Positions 45,196 to 56,860 of a stretch of DNA of 64,000 nucleotides are shown piece after piece. A program made the position numbers and the translations under genes. The stretch is from positions 28,133,212 through 28,197,211 of the forward strand of contig JAGTTD010000016.1 in assembly GCA_018398585.1 (NCBI GenBank), given 5' to 3'. Source of the stretch: Simmondsia chinensis. Its lineage: Eukaryota > Streptophyta > Magnoliopsida > Caryophyllales > Simmondsiaceae. How positions within the stretch are numbered: position 1 is the stretch's first letter; the number at the start of each line of letters is the position of its first letter. The notes under the pieces are model-generated. The model was not told the origin of the DNA and made no database searches. It saw only the letters and a list, made by a program, of their open reading frames with translations.

Positions 45196-45849
45196 TGTGA
45201 ATCCACGCTTTTTCAAAAACAGAAGAAATAGTAGATATATAATACAACTTGCAATCAAATTACCTAAAAGTTGAAAAAAGTTCGAGTTCATAAGACAAAT
45301 ATTTAATCAACCAATCAAAACATATACAAATATCATCTCGACATATGATTAATGGGATTTAGGAGAAGTTAGAAATTAAAGTAAGATACATGAGTTCCTT
45401 ATAATCAATTTTAATCCTCTAATGTGAAGGTTTCATCTAAACAAGGGATATAGCAACAAAGTTTTATTTTTCAAAATTCAAAAATTATGAAATCGATATC
45501 TAATCTCCCTAACATTAACAAATTGAACTCACAAGCGCCACCAACACATAATTTTAAACATCAACAGTAACACAAGAATTTCGTCAAAACAACAATCTTT
45601 TGTATTAAACAATTCGAAGGATGAGATGCAACGATAGAATCATTCGAACCATAGCATTAAGGATGCGCATGAAGCAGGGGAAAGTGTGAAACGGCGATAA
45701 TACAAAACTATAATACAACTACTTCAATCAACTCAAATGATATAACACTTGTAGAAGAATAAGCAGTCTAATAAAAATAAAAACCGAAACTAGGGCAAGG
45801 ACATCACTTACTAACAGCAAAGCAAGAGCAACTGTGAAATCGGAAGGTG

Positions 45850-46135
45850 AGGGTGAGAGATGAACGCTGGCGGCGACGGTGAGAGGCGACGGTGAAAGGC
45901 GAATGCTGGCGGCGACGGTGAGACGCGAACGCTGGCGGCGAGGGTTGGGCGGTGCAGACGACGCGTTTGGAAATCGGAACTTGAGGGCGAGAGACGAACG
46001 TGGTGGCGACGGTAAGACGCGAACGCCGGCGGCGAAGGCTGGGCGGTGGAGACGACGCGTTTGGAAATCGGAAGGTGAGGGTGAGAGACGAACGTGGTGG
46101 CGAGGGTGAGAGACAAATGGCGAGCTCGAGGGTGA
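45850..46135. repeat. GC-rich minisatellite in the CACTA leader
   Basis: Repeated GCGAACGCTGGCGGCGACGG-like and TTGGAAATCGGAAGGTGAGG units, with the longer unit of about 100 bp present twice or more. Apparent frames on both strands are low-complexity products of the repeat. Confidence 0.7.
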
Positions 46136-46192
46136 GAGTCGATTTCGCAGTGGCGGCGAGGTGAGAAATGAGGGTTAAGGTTTGCGGGGGTA

Positions 46193-46203
46193 TATATACC
46201 CGA
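46193..46203 (-). promoter_or_regulatory. TATA box of the CACTA gene
   Basis: GGGTATATATACCC is palindromic and lies just inside the right subterminal array, upstream of the GC-rich leader. It is the likely start region for minus-strand transcription of the Ptta-type gene. Confidence 0.45.
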
Positions 46204-46729
46204 TAATATTCTCGGCGCTTATAAGCGCCGAGAATCTCGGGGTTTATAAGGGCCGAGATTTTTTGCGTCGTTTAAAAACGCCGAGAATTGTCGACGCTTT
46301 GTCTCGACGCATTTAAGCGCCGAGATTTCTCGACATTTGCATAAACGCCGATAATTATGCGTCGAGAATCACCATTTTTTGTTGTAGTGTATGTTAACTA
46401 AAAGACAAAGAAAAAGAGTAATTTATTGTTGGAATATATGTAAATATAGCTCGACATACAATGTGCTTAATCTTTTCGTATGTTAACTCACATGGTTCTC
46501 TTATGCATCTTTGACTTTGAAAGTTATTTGTGTGATATTGTTCATCCCAATATGGTGCCAAAAAGTAGGAATTGAATAATTATAATCGATAATATAATAA
46601 TAATTTGCAATTAATTTATGACATTACTATAGAATTGATTGCAAAGTGTGTGAGCTAAAGAAATCTGACATTTCAAATATATACAACGAGATATGTTGAG
46701 GATTGAATATTTTATCACCGAGGTACCAT

Positions 46730-47990
46730 ATGTCGGAAATTAGCGAATTTTTATAAGACTCCGACAAATTTTACACAAAAAATTGCTGAATCATAAAAAA
46801 TTTAACAAATTGTGATAAAATATTCACTGAATATTGATGTAAACTACCTAAATATTGCCGAAATTATATGCTATGTCAGCATTTTTTGGCAAAAAAATAT
46901 CAAATTCTAATAAAGATATTAGTATATTGTCGAAATTACATTCAATTTTAGTATTTTTTAATAAAAATCTATTAAGAGACAAACCACCACAACAACACCC
47001 TCATCTCTAATCTACACAACTTTAAGCAACAAAGCCCTCAACGTCCTATTACCATGAACCCTATATGACTAACCGCAACTTTTCTTTCATGCTAACACAG
47101 AAATAGAAAAACGAAGCGTACAACAGCAGCATCAACAATAACAATAACAACCATCTAGCGGCTGAAAGAGGCTCCCGCCAAGGCAAGGTCTGGGAGGGTA
47201 AGATGTATGCAACCTTACCCTTATAAAGTGATTACTTTGTAAAGAGGTTGTTTCCAAAAAAACGGAGCATATTACCCAAAAGAAACCCTACATCAAATCT
47301 AGCAATTACAATGCCCATTTTCTCAAAAAAAAAAAAAAAAAAAAGGAAAAAAACGTTTCGTGATTAGCATGAAAAACAACCTCATTGATCTACTACACAC
47401 AAATTCAATAGAAAGCACATATCCACATGCCTACTAAAAGCTCGCTATCTTGTTCCACCATCCCTTATATAAGAACTGGCCTCGAATAGCTTGATGATCC
47501 CGAGCCGTGATCTGACTCAATTTGCATGCTCTCGAGCTCTACGGGCCATATGTTCAGAGCATTCGTTGTTATCGATGTTCTGAGCATCTTTTCTTGATTT
47601 CGTTAGCATCTGAAAATGCGTGTGTGGTCCCCATCCATCAACACCATAGGATGGTGGAAAGAACTGCAAGTAACAAAATGAAGCCACCACTAAACTTGCT
47701 TATCACAAATTGAGCAACCATGATCTCTGTTTGCAAAATACGGTGTGAAAATTAAATGAGATTTAATATGTATGTGTATTATTTAGCTATGTATGCGAAA
47801 ACTTTGGTCAAAGTTCATTGACCTATGAAAGAAAAAGCATAATGTTAGCTACAATAGCAGTAGCAGAAATATAACATATAATAAATAATATGGTACAATC
47901 AATAAATAATAGGGCAAAATATAAAGTAACACATAGTATAATAACGATACTTTTATATGTGAAAAATATGGATAAGTGCTATAATACTTG
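46730..47990 (-). pseudogene. inverted copy of the LPP last exon and 3' flank
   Basis: On the minus strand it reads AGTGGTGGCTTCATTTTGTT and then a clear copy of exon 6 (YLQFFPP, DGWGPH). A 2-bp loss in the Asn-rich segment and a stop near the end break the frame. Homology continues through the 3' flank to about 46730, mirroring 39830-40985. It contains a body-only SINE (47131-47275) that is mostly deleted in the functional copy. Confidence 0.87.
47131..47275 (-). mobile_element. SINE, body-only copy within the LPP inverted copy
   Basis: On the minus strand: GGAAACAACCTCTTTACAAA, GGGTAAGGTTGCATACATCT, TTGGCGGGAGCCTC, then a (TTATTG)n tail. The tail end is also recognisable at 40500-40535, so the insertion predates the duplication. 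Confidence 0.75.
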
Positions 47991-48179
47991 TATCATGTGA
48001 ATAACATTAAGAAAATTGTTCTTGACCATATAATCAGTAATAATATGTAAACACCCATTTTAAAAGGAAAAGTACAGACACATGTCCAAAATGTGTATTA
48101 TGTGCAAATTTTTGTAATAGATGGGAAAAAAATGAATTAGGTTTTTGCCTCATTTTGCTTTGTTGGCGAAGCTGGAAAG

Positions 48180-48830
48180 ACATAAACAATTTGGTGTTTC
48201 GAGGTGACCAGTTTAATTCCCGGAAACTAGTTATTCTCGCCAAACCCATGCATGTGGAATGGTCTCTTGGTCATAAGTTGGTCCACGAAGCCCATCCTAA
48301 AGAGGAAAAGACGGATCATTGAAGAGTTGGAAGAAAAAACTGGATATCTTCGACTCCTCCTCCAATAGGTTGGTTTAAGGCAAATTTTGATGGCTCAAAG
48401 TGAGGGGATTCTGCTGCTGGTGGTTTCTTTATCCGTAATCAAAGTGGGAAGATGCTCATAGTTGGGTAATGCTCCTATTGTGGTAGAGATGGTAGCACTA
48501 GAGATGCCCTTCTCTATGTCGAGTGCTGGGTGCTCATAGTGTTATCTCGGAGGATGACAACAAGATGGTTATGAAAGCAATCATTGGCTTATGTTTGACT
48601 CCAATGGACATTATCACTATTGTTGAAGATATTTGTTTATTGAACCACTAATATGGCGAAGTCTTTTTCATTCAATTTTATAGGGAAGTTAATATGCTGG
48701 TAGACTGGCTAGGAAATTTGGCCATGAAGGGTCTAGCATGTGTGGGATTGTGTTCCATGCAAAGCCTTTCTCTCTCTTATTCGAGCTAATGCCTTAACGT
48801 CCCCTCTTAAAAAATTGCAATTTCAAGGGG
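48180..48830 (+). pseudogene. LINE C-terminal (RNase H-like) remnant
   Basis: Frames on the plus strand read DINNLVFRGDQF, then PPIGWFKANFDGS, SAAGGFFIRNQSGKMLIVG, EDDNKMVMKAIIGLCLTPMD and NMLVDWLGNLA. This is the region between the zinc-binding segment and the RVT_3 RNase H-like domain of plant L1-type LINEs. Stops and frameshifts are present. It is related to the remnants at 13157 and 56520. Confidence 0.78.
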
Positions 48831-48834
48831 CCTA

Positions 48835-49075
48835 GTCTTTATCATTTATAAAAAACAAAAATATAGATTTATTCCGATCAAATAATATTTGAACTTCAAG
48901 GCCCCCACGTGATAAAATGTCTAAACTAAAGATACCCTATTATATACATTAATATGTAAGGATACATATGTGATAAAAGTTCAAACCTCTAGCACCTACG
49001 TTTTAATTTCCCAGAAGGTAATTAATGTCTTGCTTGGCGATTGGGGGGGGGGGGGGGGGGGGCATTGTTCCATAT
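48835..49075. other. spacer with a poly-G run
   Basis: 49045-49062 is a run of about 18 G. The rest is AT-rich without a gene. Confidence 0.5.
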
Positions 49076-49555
49076 TATCCTACTATTATTTGGATATGTT
49101 TAATTAGGTGATGGAAAGATAAGAAAGAGTAAACAAGTTATCCTTATTTAATAATTGAAGAAAAGAGTAAAAATAAAGAGAATTATGGTTAAAATAAGGG
49201 CAAAATTATCCCCTTTTTAAAAAAAAATTATCCTACCCCCTTACCTTCCAATTTATGCCTTATTTGCCAACTGGGTAAAAAAGGGTAAAGAGGAGAAATA
49301 TAATATAATATCTTATCGTTGTTTGAATATGTCAAATTAAGAGAAGTAAGGGTAAAAAAGAGTAAATAAGTTATCTTTATTTGACAATTGAGTAAACGAA
49401 TAAGGATAAAGGGAGTTTTAGTTAAAATAAAAGAAAGTGTCCAAAATTTTTAAAAAATTAACCTTACCCTATTCACTTTAAAGAAGTTGAGAATAAAAAA
49501 TTACTTCTTGTAGTTCTCTTTATCCTATTGTCAGACAATGGGCAAGGATTTACTC
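49075..49555. repeat. GGTAAAG-rich MITE-like repeats, two partial copies
   Basis: 49080-49250 and 49255-49545 both resemble 30490-30895 (TTGCCAACTGGGTAAAAAAG, GTAAATAAGTTATCTTTATT, AAGTGTCCAAAATTTTT). They lie in direct succession upstream of CPSF73-I. Confidence 0.5.
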
Positions 49556-49904
49556 GTGATTACCTTCAAATAAAGGGTAAAAAAAAAAAAAGAAAAAAAA
49601 ATTAATAATTCGACGACACGACCCCAATGATAAAATTTTACGTTTTCAAGAACTGCTGACTGATTCCATTCGAAAGAAGAGTTCATCTTTGACGCCCTAC
49701 CCCAACGGTCAGTTTTCAATTCGAGCTCCAAATTTGCTTCTTACACTTCAAATTCTACCTTTTATCATTAGGGTTTCTATAGTTTGCGTTAATACTGTCT
49801 GTTACTGAATGCTCGCTATGTGTTCGATAGAATGCCTCAAATTTTTTTGATCAAAATTACTTTTAATTCTACTTTTCATTAATAGGGTTTTTATAAGGTA
49901 ATGT

Positions 49905-50020
49905 TATTATCTAAGCAAAATTGTTATTGTTAAAGCAATATTGTAGTTTTTAAGGTGACTTTGTGGCTCTTATTGTTTGTAAGTAAGATTATTGCTATGA
50001 TAATAACAACTTTCCGATGG
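49905..50020 (+). repeat. small MITE-like repeat
   Basis: AATGTTATTATCTAAGCAAA...GATAATAACAA, about 115 bp with weak inverted ends. Same family as 12038, 41290, 51045 and 60660. Confidence 0.5.
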
Positions 50021-51044
50021 TAATGACAACTCTTCTGTCTGTTATTGAATGTTCGCTACGTGTTCGACGAAATGCCCGAGACTGTTACTTCATTTCCTGG
50101 TAGTTCTCTTGCTCAAAATGAAAATTCTATTAAAATTAAAGGAAATGAGTAAAATAGTGAAAGTAAAGAGATAAGGAAGAAAACATAAAAGATAACATTT
50201 GATTTCGTTGATTGCGTTTGTAATACAATGATTCCCCTATTTATAGAGTGCCCCCTTTCATGACATGGGTCCGCTATACGCTACCCTAATACTATAGACT
50301 CGTATACCTAATTTGGGCATGTTTTGCAAAAATGCTGATTTTTTAACCCAATTTGCTTTTTTTACTTCTAATTCTACTTTTTGTCAATAGGGTTTTTATA
50401 TTTTGTGATAATTATGTCTGTTATTGAATGCTCACTATGTGTTGGATAAAATGCCTCAGAGACTGTTGTTTTGTTTCATCGTAGTTTTGTCGCTGAAAAA
50501 TTGCAGATTTTCCGTCCCAATTTGCTTTTTTCACTTCTAAGCATTGTTTGATTACTAGGAAGCAAACACAAGAAATCGGAATTCGTAGGAAGTGGGTATT
50601 TGCCATCTTGTTTGGTTATGTGGAAATTGGCAGAACGTGGAAAGTGGAAATTACTTAGCAATTTTCAATTCCTTTAAAACACAGGAAGTAACTTGTCTAG
50701 CCTCCTAGGTAAATTCTAATTCCTTTGTTTTTATCTAGCCTTTCAGGAAGTTCTATTTCCTTATTATGGCAACCAAATATTTTGTACCTACTTGCTGAAA
50801 AGTTGATAAATGAATTGAATTTTTAGGAAATACAACTTCCCATTGGAATCCAATTACTGTGTTAACCCAACAAGGCCTTGGGGTTTCTCATATTATGCAG
50901 TAATACTGTCTTATTGAATGCTCATAATGTGTTAACTGTTCGATAAAATGCACCTGAGACGCTTTTATTTCCTCTTACTTTCTTGCTGTCCCAATTTACT
51001 TCCTGTAATTCCACTTTTGCCTTCTATTTTAGTATTGTGTGATG

Positions 51045-51170
51045 TTATTGTCAGTGCAAAAATTTTAATGCTGGAACAATTTTTTAAAAATTTGTGGCTA
51101 TTATTTACTCCAAGTTATATCATTACTCTGACAATAACAATTTCTGTTTTGGCAATAACAATATCCTTAA
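51045..51170 (+). repeat. small MITE-like repeat
   Basis: GTTATTGTCAGTGCAAAAAT...CTCTGACAATAACAA: the ends TTATTGTCAG and CTGACAATAA are complementary. It lies inside one of the CPSF73-I leader repeat units, which explains part of the irregular spacing. Confidence 0.5.
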
Positions 51171-51622
51171 TATTTTGTATCATATTGTGTGTTCGGGTAT
51201 CTGCGGTATGCCTGCAATTTGTTCCATAATATGCCTGTGAGACTGTTGTTTTATTTTCTCATACTTTTCTTGCTGAAAATTGCAGATTTTCTAGTCTAAA
51301 TTTGCTTTTTGTACATACAATTCTACCTTCTATCTATAGGGCTCTTTGTATTTTGCTTAGTACTTGATCTTGGATGTTACCCAACGAGTTTATTACAATG
51401 CCTCTGAGAACGTTGGTATATCGCCTCCTAGTGTTCTTGTTGAGAAATGCAGATATTTAGTGCCACATTAGTTTGTTCTTTGAAGTAATTTCTCTCCCTT
51501 CGATGTTATTCTTTGTTTGTCTATCACTAGCATATACCCGTAACCTAAAGAAGTCAAAAAGAGAACTTACGAATTGAGTGTCAGGATAAGGGGTTATTCA
51601 CATTTTGTAGTTGTTGATATAT

Positions 51623-52090
51623 AGGAGTGTAAGTGGGCGGAGCTGAGCTTAATCCGAGTTCGCCATGCTCTTGGTTCGCTAACATTTTCCTTGGATTGGG
51701 CTTCACTCAGAACTGGTTGATTTTGGAGACTATGTGCTCAAGTTTGGGTTGTCTTCATCTTGAGCTAGACTTGGTTCGGCCAGCTTGAGTTCAACGCTAG
51801 TTAGGCGAGCCTAGAGCTAAGTCTGCCTCATTTATATTCTTTAGACTCGATCTAGGTTCAAGAGCTTGACTCATTTAGACCCGAATTTGGCTCGATTGGG
51901 CATAATTGAGCTTATAATTTAGATCAACAGTGACTTATTTAGGCTCGCGATTCCTCTTTGCTCAAGCTTTACTCAGCTTTGGTTTGGTCTGTTTAGCTAA
52001 ACAAGCGAGCTCCACCTAGCTTGAGCTCAAAATTAGGCAAGCTTTTTGAATTTTAAACTTTATACCTCGTGAGCTGGCTTGCCTTATTTA
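51623..52090. mobile_element. hAT-like GAGCTCG/TTGAGCT-rich element, decayed
   Basis: Starts AGGAGTGTAAGTGGGCGGAG, then many CTTGAGCT/GGCTCG-type words. It resembles the hAT-type elements at 15353 and 59663. The right end is not clear. It lies in the CPSF73-I 5' leader/intron. Confidence 0.5.
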
Positions 52091-52718
52091 TGTCTTTATA
52101 ATCTTTTGAATTTTACATTTCATGAAATGTATGTTTTTGGACTATTCTGCAGGTTGTCCTCTTTCCATTGTATATCTAGCTGAAATGTTGTTCCTAAAAA
52201 ATGGGATAGTCCTTTAGTCTGTGTAATCAAATAAAGGTTGTTATGTTACTTAATGGATTTTGAGCTAGCCATTATACAATTGGCTTGTTATGTAACAGTA
52301 TTTTTGTAATGGCTTACCTAATGCACTTATATTATGGTTTATTTGCTAACTTTTTTTTTTTAAATAAATGTATTTACAAGTTAGAAACCATTAAATGCGT
52401 ATAAATTGATGATTGTATGATGGTTCACTCCTATTTTTGCAAACATAATTTTTAAAAGCAACTTATATTCTCTTTAAAAAACCCACACGATTGCTGTGCC
52501 GCTACATAATCCCTACAACATCGTGCTTCCGCGACATTTGCAACCAACTGCAATTTGATGTAATGCTTCAATGCAAGGAATATGTCATGACCATGATTAA
52601 TCTTTGTTGACTTAAGCAGATCCTTTTATCGTTTAGATTGTAATGTTTGTCATCTGATTTTCCTTTCGTGATTTGTTCTAGAAATTACTGAAGGGGGTGT
52701 ACTCAGATTTGTCTAAGC

Positions 52719-55700
52719 ATGGGTTCAACTGCGCAATCACCGTCGTCTCTCAAGAGGCGAGATTCTCCAGCCACGAGAGAAGGGGATCAGCTTATAATAA
52801 CTCCATTAGGGGCTGGCAATGAAGTGGGTCGATCATGTGTTTTTATGTCATATAAAGGGAAGACTGTACTGGTATGGTGCTGTAACCATTAATGTCTCAC
52901 ACCTTGATAACCGATAACGGAGATTTTTACTTATTGTTTCTAACTTTTTCTCTTTGCTGCTTTTTCAGTTTGATTGTGGAATTCATCCCGCCTTCTCAGG
53001 CATGTCTGCTCTACCATACTTTGATGAGATTGATCCTTCAACAATCGATGTCCTCCTCGTCACGCAGTATGTTATTTTTCTTGACCTATTAAACTATCTA
53101 GCTTTCTACATCCTCGCAACTCTGGTTTCAATTCAGTATCTCTAGCTTATACTAACTAGCAAGGCTCTGTTTATTTACAGAGAAGTATTCTCTCATCTCA
53201 TTCTTAGTATTTCGTTGTGTAAGTGAGTAATGATAATTGCCTTAATGGAAAATGATCTCCTCCATGGAAAGGAACCTGACTTCCACTCAAGGTGGGGAAC
53301 ATATTATCCTTTAAAAAGGGGAAAATATTTCCCGCCATAATTTATCATCCAATATCTTAGTTCCATTTCAACTTAGCTGAACGTGAATGCCATACAAATT
53401 TATATGATGAAATTATTTTCCTTAGTTAGGCGAATGTAGATTGAAGGAAAAATACTTTTCATTGAATATATTTTGAGAAAGTGTTTTTGGGGGGAAAATG
53501 CCTTTCTTTCAACCTGGGATGTATGCGTAAAAATCGAGATGTTTTTCTCTTATTTTCTTGTTTGTTGCTTGTATAATTTGCTTAAAGTATTCATTCTTCT
53601 GTGCCTTGGTGCTTCATATCTGCAGCTTTCACTTGGATCATGCTGCCTCTCTCCCATACTTTTTAGAAAAGGTATGTCACGTTTATTACAAGTGTGTCAT
53701 TATGCTTTGTATATGTGTTAATCTGCTTTGTTTCAATATCGTAATCAGACAACTTTCAAAGGCCGAGTTTTTATGACTCATGCGACGAAAGCCATATACA
53801 GACTGCTTTTGTCTGATTATGTGAAAGTTAGCAAAGTTTCAGTTGAAGATATGTTGTATGATGAGCAAGACATCCTTCGTTCGATGGATAAGATAGAGGT
53901 TAGCTTCCTTTCTTCTTTATTGAGACATCTTATTTGTGTGGTGATACCTCTGCGAAGTACTGCATCCATTTCTTTATTTAGTTCGGTATTTTCGTTGGTT
54001 TTCATTTCTGACCGCAAAGAAATTACTCTTAAGGTTGGGGGCATGAAGGGAGTGTTTACCTTACTACATGTAAATTAAACCGTTAAAGTAGGATATGAAA
54101 GTAAAGTCAATACTCAGTAATGTCCAAGAAAAATGAGCACTTTAATGAATACGTTTAGGAATATTGACTCCAACATAACCTCACGATACGTATTATCTTA
54201 TCAAATGATTCAACATTGCTCGACTCATGTTTCTATTGAGTTTGAGATGAGTTTGAAACATGGATATGACTTTGAAATGTCGAATTGTATTTTTTGAGTA
54301 TGAAACGTTAGCATCTTAGGAGTTTCCTGCAATTGTGATCTGACTGTAATGCACGTATCCTTCATCTCCAGGTTATTGATTTCCACCAAACTGTGGAAGT
54401 AAACGGTATTCGCTTCTGGTGTTACACTGCTGGCCACGTCCTCGGTGCAGCGATGTTTATGGTTGACATTGCTGGAGTACGAGTGCTTTATACTGGTGAC
54501 TATTCCCGTGAAGAGGATCGCCATCTTCGCGCTGCTGAGACCCCTCAATTCTCTCCTGACATATGCGTAATCGAGTCCACTTATGGTGTTCAACTTCACC
54601 AGCCTCGACACATACGCGAGAAGCGTTTCACTGACGTCATCCACTCGACCATTTCCCAAGGGGGTCGGGTCCTAATTCCCGCTTTTGCCCTTGGCCGAGC
54701 CCAAGAACTTTTACTAATTCTCGATGAGTATTGGTCGAACCATCCCGAGCTTCATAATATTCCCATATACTACGCATCTCCTCTTGCAAAACGGTGCATG
54801 GTGGTTTACCAGACCTACATAAACTCCATGAACGATAGGATTCGAACCCAGTTCGCAAACTCAAACCCCTTTGACTTTAAACACATATCCCCGTTGAAAA
54901 GCATCGAGAACTTCGACGATGTGGGGCCCTCTGTGGTGATGGCGACCCCAGGCGGACTTCAGAGTGGGTTATCAAGACAACTATTCGATATGTGGTGTTC
55001 TGACAAGAAAAACGCCTGTGTTCTTCCTGGTTATGTCGTTGAAGGGACTTTAGCAAAGACCATCATAAACGAACCAAAGGAAGTTACGCTCATGAACGGT
55101 CTCGCAGCGCCTCTGAACATGCAGGTTCATTACATTTCGTTCTCTGCTCACGCGGATTTTGCTCAAACGAGCGCGTTCTTGAAAGAGCTTATGCCTCCTA
55201 ACATAATTCTCGTCCACGGGGAAGCAAACGAGATGGGTCGGCTTAAACAGAAGCTTATAAGCATGTTTTCTGACAGAAACACCAAAATCATGTCCCCAAA
55301 GAACTGCCAATCCGTCGAAATGTACTTTACCTCTGAAAAAATGGCAAAAACTATCGGAAAATTAGCGGAAAAAACCCCAGAAGTCGGTGCCACTGTCAGT
55401 GGCTTATTGGTCAAGAAAGGGTTCACTTACCAAACAATGGCACCCGACGATCTTCACATATTCTCACAGCTCTCCACATCAAACATCAACCAGAGAATCA
55501 CAATCCCGTACTCGGGGGTGTTTGGAGTATTAAAGCATCGTCTTAAGCAGATATACGAGAGTGTCGAGTCAAGCACTGACGCGGACACAGAGATTCCAAC
55601 TTTACGGGTCCATGACCGGGTGACCATGAAGCAAGAATCAGATAAGCATATTTCGGTTCATTGGACCGCTGATCCAATAAGCGACATGGTATCAGATTCT

Positions 55701-56015
55701 ATAGTAGCCATGGTCTTAAACATCAGCAGAGAGATGCCTAAGGTTGTGGTTGAATCTGACACCGTTAAAACCAAAGAAGAAAATGAAAAGAAGGCTGAGA
55801 AAATCATCCATGCGCTCCTCGTTTCACTATTTGGAGACGTGAAGCTCGGGGAAGATGGCAAGATAGTGATAAAAGTTGATAATAATGTGGCGTATCTCGA
55901 TAAGCAAAGTGGTGATGTGGAAGGCGAGAATGAAGGGCTCAAAGAAAGAGTTAGAACAGCGTTTCGACGAATTCAAAGTGCTGTCAGGCCAATCCCTCTT
56001 TCTGCATCTTCGTGA
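52719..56015 (+). CDS. CPSF73-I: cleavage and polyadenylation specificity factor 73 kDa subunit I (pre-mRNA 3' endonuclease)
   Basis: Exons: 52719-52871, 52969-53066, 53626-53671, 53749-53898, 54372-56015; GT-AG, phases agree, 2091 nt (696 aa, the expected size of the plant protein). It is the zinc-dependent endonuclease that cuts pre-mRNA before polyadenylation, in the nuclear CPSF complex. The metallo-beta-lactamase domain shows HFHLDH at 84-89 (formed across the exon 2-3 junction), AGH at 169-171, GDYS with Asp192, SFSAHAD with His409 and VHGE with His431, so all metal ligands are present. The beta-CASP domain lies between ([33 protein letters not shown]). The C-terminal region (about 470-696) matches CPSF73. 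The start is the ATG opening [15 protein letters not shown]. Nearly all of the domain is in one large last exon. Confidence 0.97.
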
Positions 56016-56344
56016 GCGCTTCGTGTTATTCTCGTCTTTTTCAGGTAAGTTTTAGAATTACGAGATTGTATGTAGGTTTTTTAAGTGTAACTTACATCTT
56101 GCATTTGTATAATCTGGAATTTGTTTGAAAAATGCAGATCTCTTGATATTTTCATGAAAATGCTTCTACTTACTAGTTTTTGCTTTTGTTTTCCTGTATG
56201 TATTGCAAACTGCTTATGAATTGAACTCTGCAGCAGCATATATCTTGACTCGTTTTCTTTTAGTGATTTGGTTGTTTTATTATTGCTTGCATACTTGGTA
56301 TTGCTTTATCTTACTCTCTTTATATTGTTCCTTTTTTTTCTTCT

Positions 56345-56475
56345 AATGCTGCGGGGCCTTCGGAAGCAACCTCCTTTTTGTTTAGCACCCTGAAGGGATA
56401 AAGCTGCCTATATCTTACCCCTCAGACTTTGCCGTGGCGGAGCCTCTATGAGGCATTGGTTGTTGTTGTTGATGA
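56345..56475 (+). mobile_element. SINE, body-only copy
   Basis: CTTCGGAAGCAACCTCC, GGGATAAAGCTGCCTATATC, GGAGCCTCTATGAGGCATTG, then TTGTTGTTG. It lies in the 3' flank of CPSF73-I. Its end is part of a local duplication (see 56432). Confidence 0.75.
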
Positions 56476-56690
56476 TGATCTTGAGTTTCTAAAACTATTG
56501 AAGACATCCGTTTATTGAGTCACAAATGTGGCTGTTATAGGGAAGTTAATATGCCTGCGGATTGGCTAGCGTGGCAGAGCCTTTATGAGGCATTGGTTGT
56601 TGTTGTTGTTGATGATGATCTTGAGTTTCTAAAATGATTGAAGACATCCCTTTATTGAGTCGCGAATGTGGCTGTTATACAAAAGCTAAT
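56432..56690 (+). repeat. direct duplication of a SINE-end/LINE chimera
   Basis: CGTGGCRGAGCCTYTATGAG...ATTGAGTC...TGTGGCTGTTATA occurs at 56432 and again at 56570, a period of about 138 bp. Each unit joins the SINE 3' end with a LINE fragment, so the junction existed before duplication. Confidence 0.75.
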
Positions 56691-56860
56691 ACGCCAATGG
56701 ATTGGCTGGTAAATCTGGGTCATGATGGTTCTGGTATTTCTGTGTGGGATTGTGTCCCGTACGGAACCTTCCTCTCTTGTCCTAACTGATGCCTTATGGT
56801 TTCCTTTCAAACGAAGGTAATCTGAAGGAGTCTTGTTTTTACTGTTTAGAAACAAATGAA
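56500..56860 (+). pseudogene. LINE C-terminal remnant
   Basis: Readable pieces include KANTPMDWLVNLGHDGSG and SVWDCVPYG on the plus strand, parallel to NMLVDWLGNLA in the 48180 relic. It is the tail of the RNase H-like domain, with stops. Confidence 0.6.

Larger units (their letters stand above)
41966..46389 (-). mobile_element. CACTA (En/Spm) element, 4.4 kb
   Basis: Terminal inverted repeats begin CACTACAATAAAAAAGG on the left and, reversed, CACTACAACAAAAAATGG on the right. The flanking 3-bp duplication is TAT (41963-41965 and 46390-46392), as expected for CACTA. Subterminal regions (41985-42200, 46205-46370) are dense in CTCGGCGCTTATAAGCGCCG-type palindromes, probable binding sites for the element's own protein. 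It carries a decayed Ptta/En-Spm-type gene on the minus strand but no recognisable DDE transposase, so it is non-autonomous. Confidence 0.92.
49725..51450 (+). repeat. degenerate tandem repeats in the CPSF73-I 5' leader/intron
   Basis: Six copies of an anchor like CTGTCTGTTATTGAATGCTC with ...GTTCGATAAAATGCCT at about 49793, 50033, 50405, 50905, 51178 and 51365. Several are followed by TTGCTGAAAATTGCAGATTT and by an AATTTGCTTTTTTCACTTC block. Spacing varies because some copies carry extra insertions. The first copy abuts the presumed 5'UTR. Confidence 0.75.

Noticed and set aside
45811..46116. Pro/Ser-rich protein on either strand
   Set aside because: The frame follows a GC-rich minisatellite in the CACTA leader; both strands are open because of the repeat unit.
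54225..54659. 144-codon minus-strand frame over CPSF73-I
   Set aside because: Antisense shadow of the large CPSF73-I exon; no independent support.
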